In this document: positions 4,481 to 7,504 of the stretch, piece by piece
How positions within the stretch are numbered: the first letter of the stretch is position 1
How the letters are laid out: each line of letters begins with the position of its first letter
Source of the DNA: Methanosarcinales archaeon
GTDB lineage: Archaea > Halobacteriota > Syntropharchaeia > Alkanophagales > Methanospirareceae
DNA: 7,504 nucleotides
NCBI GenBank assembly: GCA_025464585.1
Contig: JAODGL010000132.1
Coordinates: 1 to 7,504 of the forward strand
Direction of reading: 5' to 3'
The notes under the pieces: generated by a model
What the model was told of the DNA's origin: nothing
Seen by the model: the letters and a program-made list of their open reading frames with translations, nothing else
Database searches by the model: none
Made by a program: the position numbers and the translations under genes

Positions 4481-7400
4481 CACGACGCCTCCCTCTCCTT
4501 TCTCTTTAATTCTTCAAACTCATCTTTCATATCCTTCATTATCTGCTCGTATTTCTCACGGAAACCTTCATTTGGCACATATTTCATTCTCGCCATGGCA
4601 TCCTTTATTCGCATCCCTTCCAGTTTCTCCACCGCTATGCCGCTCTCTATCGCTTCTATTGCGCCGTCATACCACTGAAGAATGATTTTTGCCATCAGAT
4701 ATTGCTTTTCCAAGGAGCAGAAAGAGTCTATCTCATGGTACGCGTTTTGTTGCAAAAAATCCTCACGTATCATGCGTGCAACTTCTAATGTTCCCCTTTC
4801 TCGCGCCGGGAGTGCATCCGCACCAACGAGCTGGACTATTTCTTGCAGTTCCGCCTCCTTTTGCAATAGCCCCATCATTTCTTCACGCTGCTCCATGAAG
4901 TCCGGTGCCGTGGACTTCGCAAACCATTCACGGAGGTCGCCGAGATAAAGGGAATAGCTGCGCAACCAGCTTATAGCCGGAAAATGCCTCCTATCTGCCA
5001 GAGATGAATCAAGAGCCCAGAAAACACCTGTCACTCGCAACGTATTCTGCGTCACCGGCTCCGAGAAATCGCCTCCAGGCGGCGATACCGCACCCACTAC
5101 CGTAACAGAACCTATCCTTTCTTCCGAGTCCGAGCATAACGTTTTTACCCTGCCTGCGCGTTCATAGAAATCCGCTAATCTCGTGGCTAAGTAAGCAGGA
5201 TACCCTTCTTCCCCCGGCATCTCCTCCAGCCTGCCTGATATTTCTCGCAGTGCTTCCGCCCACCTTGATGTAGAATCCGCCTGTATCGCTACATCATAGC
5301 CCATATCGCGATAATACTCAGCGAGCGTGATTCCGGTATAAATAGACGCTTCTCGTGCCGCGACAGGCATATTTGAGGTGTTTGCAATAAGTGTTGAACG
5401 CTCCATCAGCGTTTCTCCACTATAAGGGTCAATAAGCTTTGGAAAATCCTCTAAAACCTCTGTCATTTCATTTCCCCGCTCTCCACAGCCTATATACACG
5501 ATAACCTGTGCGTCCGCCCATCTCGCTAATTGGTGCTGCATAACAGTATTGTGAAGAATCATGGGTCCGAAACCTGCGACAAAATTATGTGAGCCTGGAA
5601 CCTCAAGGTCATAAACATCCCTTACACCTTTAATCTCTTCAATCTCGGTAATCACATCGTAAAAAACATAGTCCAACGTCTCGGCAGTCCATTTCAACTT
5701 CGCATCCCCGGACAACTGACAAAATTTCTTGAATGTCTGAACGCTCATTCGCTCTTTCTCCTCTCTTTCTCCAAAGTAATTGGATGTATTCACTCCCAAA
5801 CGTTCCAAATCCGAATGTGGTCGCCCCATTTCTTCGTATGCGTGCTTTAAAAACTCTGCAGATGCCGGCACGACATCTATTGACGTGTATCCCCTTCTTC
5901 CATCTTCCAGATATTCTTTTATCCTCTGGAATTTTTCAAATGGCACTCCGCAATTGCAACGTTCGTAAAATCGCTTTATTTCCTCTTTCCCTCTTACAAA
6001 TATTCGGTAATATGTTTCCCCTCCAATAACATGCTCCTTTAAGGTATAAAGAATTCCAAACCTCAGCAGGAGGTAAGATATGCTGAGCTGCATTTCTTTG
6101 CTTGCTGTTGCTATTTCTAATTCATTCTCACCCACGTATCCGTCAGAAACAAAGTAAGCGCCCACAAATCTACCCGCTATTTCGTCCGGTGACTTCATCA
6201 CTATGTCAGGCACCCTGCAAGAAGATGATTTCCTCTCTTCCGGAACGCCCAGGTGCTTCAAAAGTCTGACGAGCACCGAACTCCCTAAGAGAGAACACTC
6301 TACCGTATTACACCTCTCATGCTTTGCTGTGAGTCCAAACAGCTTTTCGGATAAATGCTCAAATCTTTTTCTTATGAGTTCATCATTATTATAGAATTCA
6401 ACTGTTCTCGGTTTAAGCGAGCCGTCTCCAATCACGAGCCCGAGAAACTCCGCAAAGTCACCGTCAAATTTACTCGGTTTTTTCACCACTTTGCCTGCTC
6501 TCTCCCCTTTCACTTTTGTTATCTTCACCGTTTTTCCTGCGAATTCGTACAGCCTTCTTACGAAAGACACGGTTGGTCTGCTTCTCTTCCGGTAATATCC
6601 TATCAGAACATCGTAAGACACACTTAAATTATATGCAAGTTCTTTCTTTGTTATGTTCCTTTCGTTCACTATTCCATCAATGAGTTCGGGTATCGCTTCT
6701 AAGACCTCCTCATCACAAACTCGCTCTTCATCAAACATCTTGCTATCCAGATTTTGCACCTCGCCCCTGAAAACTATTTTCCGTGGCATTACAAGATAAT
6801 CCCCTATATTTAACGCCCTGCATTCAACCTCTTTTATCTGCAAATCCGGCGTTACAGTAAAGAGTTTATGAACAGGTGTTGCTTCTGCCGTCCTCCCAGT
6901 CCTCGTTTTTACCCGATATATGACATCTGTTTTACCTTTATAGACCGTATTCGCATCTTTCTCTTTTAATTTCCCGTCATTTAGCGAATAAACTCCAATT
7001 GCATTTTTTAAAGAAGTGTAGTCCTCGTAACTATTACTGACTTTCTCTCCGTTATCTTTGTTCTCTTCATAAACTTCTTTCATTTTTCTCAAAGTCCCGT
7101 CAGTAAGCATTACAGGCGTATCCGGTGTTACACATTTCCCCGTTCCGAACCCACCCGGAATGGCACCGGTCCCCCCCTTCGCAATCGGGAAGAAAGTATC
7201 ATTAATACGCTGTCCGCTCAGCAAAGGCACCTCAGGGTCTAATTTATCCCTGTAAGGTCGCCCTTTTCTCACCGGCCATTTATGCATCATCATCAATTCC
7301 ATATCCTCTCCATCTGTTTGTATCCTCGCTATGGTATCCTGAACGGTGAATTCGCCTTCCTTCAACTCCAAAAGCTTACCGCTTATTCCCGGTGGCACAA

Positions 7401-7504
7401 GAATCTTATGCTTTATCACCTTTGTTTCCTGAACTTCGCCCAGGATATCCCCACCCACTATCTCTTTGCCTTCCTCGGTAATAGGTACGAATTGCCATTT
7501 CTTT
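4480..7504 (-). CDS. atpA: A-type ATP synthase subunit A (catalytic), 5' partial, with in-frame intein
   Basis: Catalytic subunit of the A1 head of the membrane-bound A-type ATP synthase, binding and converting ATP at the cytoplasmic A3B3 ring. The frame is open to the window edge: residues KKWQFVPITEEGKEI precede the GTG at 7456-7458, so that GTG is internal and the true start lies outside. Numbering from it: non-homologous region with GGDILGEVQ at 2-10; P-loop GGFGTGK at 102-108 (7135-7155), completed by Thr638 after an intein at 109-637; GCGERGNE at 657-664; Walker B region AIQADSTSRWAEALREIS near 724-741; AVSPPGGDFSEPVTQNTLR at 790-808; helical C-terminal domain to 992. The visible extein is about 478 residues against roughly 580 for the family, so about 100 N-terminal residues are missing. 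No frameshift is seen. The stop TGA at 4480-4482 overlaps the next gene's start (TGATG), which indicates cotranscription. Oddities: the intein, and GGFGTGKT instead of the usual archaeal GPFGSGKT. Confidence 0.97.
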   Translation of the reverse strand, partial: KKWQFVPITEEGKEIVGGDILGEVQETKVIKHKILVPPGISGKLLELKEGEFTVQDTIARIQTDGEDMELMMMHKWPVRKGRPYRDKLDPEVPLLSGQRINDTFFPIAKGGTGAIPGGFGTGKCVTPDTPVMLTDGTLRKMKEVYEENKDNGEKVSNSYEDYTSLKNAIGVYSLNDGKLKEKDANTVYKGKTDVIYRVKTRTGRTAEATPVHKLFTVTPDLQIKEVECRALNIGDYLVMPRKIVFRGEVQNLDSKMFDEERVCDEEVLEAIPELIDGIVNERNITKKELAYNLSVSYDVLIGYYRKRSRPTVSFVRRLYEFAGKTVKITKVKGERAGKVVKKPSKFDGDFAEFLGLVIGDGSLKPRTVEFYNNDELIRKRFEHLSEKLFGLTAKHERCNTVECSLLGSSVLVRLLKHLGVPEERKSSSCRVPDIVMKSPDEIAGRFVGAYFVSDGYVGENELEIATASKEMQLSISYLLLRFGILYTLKEHVIGGETYYRIFVRGKEEIKRFYERCNCGVPFEKFQRIKEYLEDGRRGYTSIDVVPASAEFLKHAYEEMGRPHSDLERLGVNTSNYFGEREEKERMSVQTFKKFCQLSGDAKLKWTAETLDYVFYDVITEIEEIKGVRDVYDLEVPGSHNFVAGFGPMILHNTVMQHQLARWADAQVIVYIGCGERGNEMTEVLEDFPKLIDPYSGETLMERSTLIANTSNMPVAAREASIYTGITLAEYYRDMGYDVAIQADSTSRWAEALREISGRLEEMPGEEGYPAYLATRLADFYERAGRVKTLCSDSEERIGSVTVVGAVSPPGGDFSEPVTQNTLRVTGVFWALDSSLADRRHFPAISWLRSYSLYLGDLREWFAKSTAPDFMEQREEMMGLLQKEAELQEIVQLVGADALPARERGTLEVARMIREDFLQQNAYHEIDSFCSLEKQYLMAKIILQWYDGAIEAIESGIAVEKLEGMRIKDAMARMKYVPNEGFREKYEQIMKDMKDEFEELKRKEREAS
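5548..7134 (-). mobile_element. Intein in atpA P-loop (529 aa) with LAGLIDADG homing endonuclease
   Basis: Self-splicing intein inserted between Lys and Thr of the P-loop (GGFGTGK / T). The site corresponds to the known archaeal site in Thermoplasma and Pyrococcus/Thermococcus catalytic subunits, not the yeast VMA1 site (G/CGERGNE), which is empty here. Splicing parts, numbered from the GTG at 7458: Cys109 with block A (CVTPDTPVMLTDGT); block B TPVH at 194-197; block F VYDLEVPGSHNFV at 615-627; block G GPMILHN ending in His636-Asn637; +1 residue Thr638. All canonical residues are present, so splicing is expected. The endonuclease domain lies at about 331-505 (nt 5944-6468). Its motifs are FLGLVIGDGSL at 338-348 and RFVGAYFVSDGYV at 430-442, with acidic Asp345 and Asp439 both kept. 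A helix-turn-helix-like stretch (about 265-308, with ITKKELAYNLSVSYDVLIGY) precedes it. Exact DNA cleavage activity is inferred. Confidence 0.95.

Noticed and set aside
4184..4685. Plus-strand open frames opposite the acylphosphatase gene and the atpA end
   Set aside because: They show Ser/Phe/Leu-rich shadow composition and lie opposite well-supported minus-strand genes.
5485..5490. Possible second intein site at the yeast VMA1 position (G/CGERGNE) in atpA
   Set aside because: IYIGCGERGNEMTEVL is continuous with no insertion, so the site is empty.
7456..7458. GTG as the true start of atpA
   Set aside because: Upstream in-frame codons to the window edge encode KKWQFVPITEEGKEI, which continues the conserved subunit A sequence, and the protein would lack its N-terminal domain.
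1..7504. CRISPR arrays, tRNA or rRNA genes, insertion-sequence ends
   Set aside because: I saw no regularly spaced direct repeats, no cloverleaf-like segments and no transposase frame. Nearly all of the window is accounted for by the genes listed.

Overview
The window is an archaeal chromosomal segment carrying the catalytic core of an A-type (archaeal) ATP synthase, encoded on the minus strand. The A and B subunit sequences are archaeal in type: subunit A has the non-homologous region and a GGFGTGKT P-loop, and subunit B has a PIFSGAG motif. Strong GAGGTGA or GGAGG ribosome binding sites and BRE/TATA-like promoter elements also point to an archaeon. The sequence fits a euryarchaeon in the broad methanogen, methanotroph or Archaeoglobus neighbourhood. 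I cannot name the genus, and that placement is inference.

Layout, read in the minus-strand direction of transcription. (1) 7504-4480 is atpA, lacking its 5' end and interrupted by a 529-residue intein exactly inside the P-loop. (2) 4480-4097 is an acylphosphatase-like gene whose ATG overlaps the atpA stop (TGATG). (3) 4094-4002 is a 30-codon small ORF with a good ribosome binding site. (4) 3977-3315 is an AT-rich gene for a HEPN/DUF4145-like protein with a C-terminal four-cysteine zinc knuckle, preceded by a BRE/TATA-like element of its own. (5) 3258-223 is atpB, complete and interrupted by a 544-residue intein next to the Walker B strand. (6) 222-1 is a convergent region. On the plus strand it holds the 3' end of an unidentified gene (1-126), then a TAATG-coupled 27-codon reading frame with a strong AGGAGG site that looks like a truncated gene start or a repeat-derived sequence. 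A minus-strand T-rich stretch follows atpB.

How the parts relate. Subunits A and B alternate in the A3B3 head that makes or hydrolyses ATP. Both inteins look complete for splicing, and both carry a LAGLIDADG homing endonuclease with both acidic motifs. Each is inserted in a nucleotide-binding motif, so neither subunit can work until its intein is removed. In most archaeal atp operons atpA is followed directly by atpB and then atpD. Here about 1.2 kb of other genes separate A from B, and nothing like atpD follows B. The locus has therefore been remodelled both by inteins inside genes and by insertions between genes.
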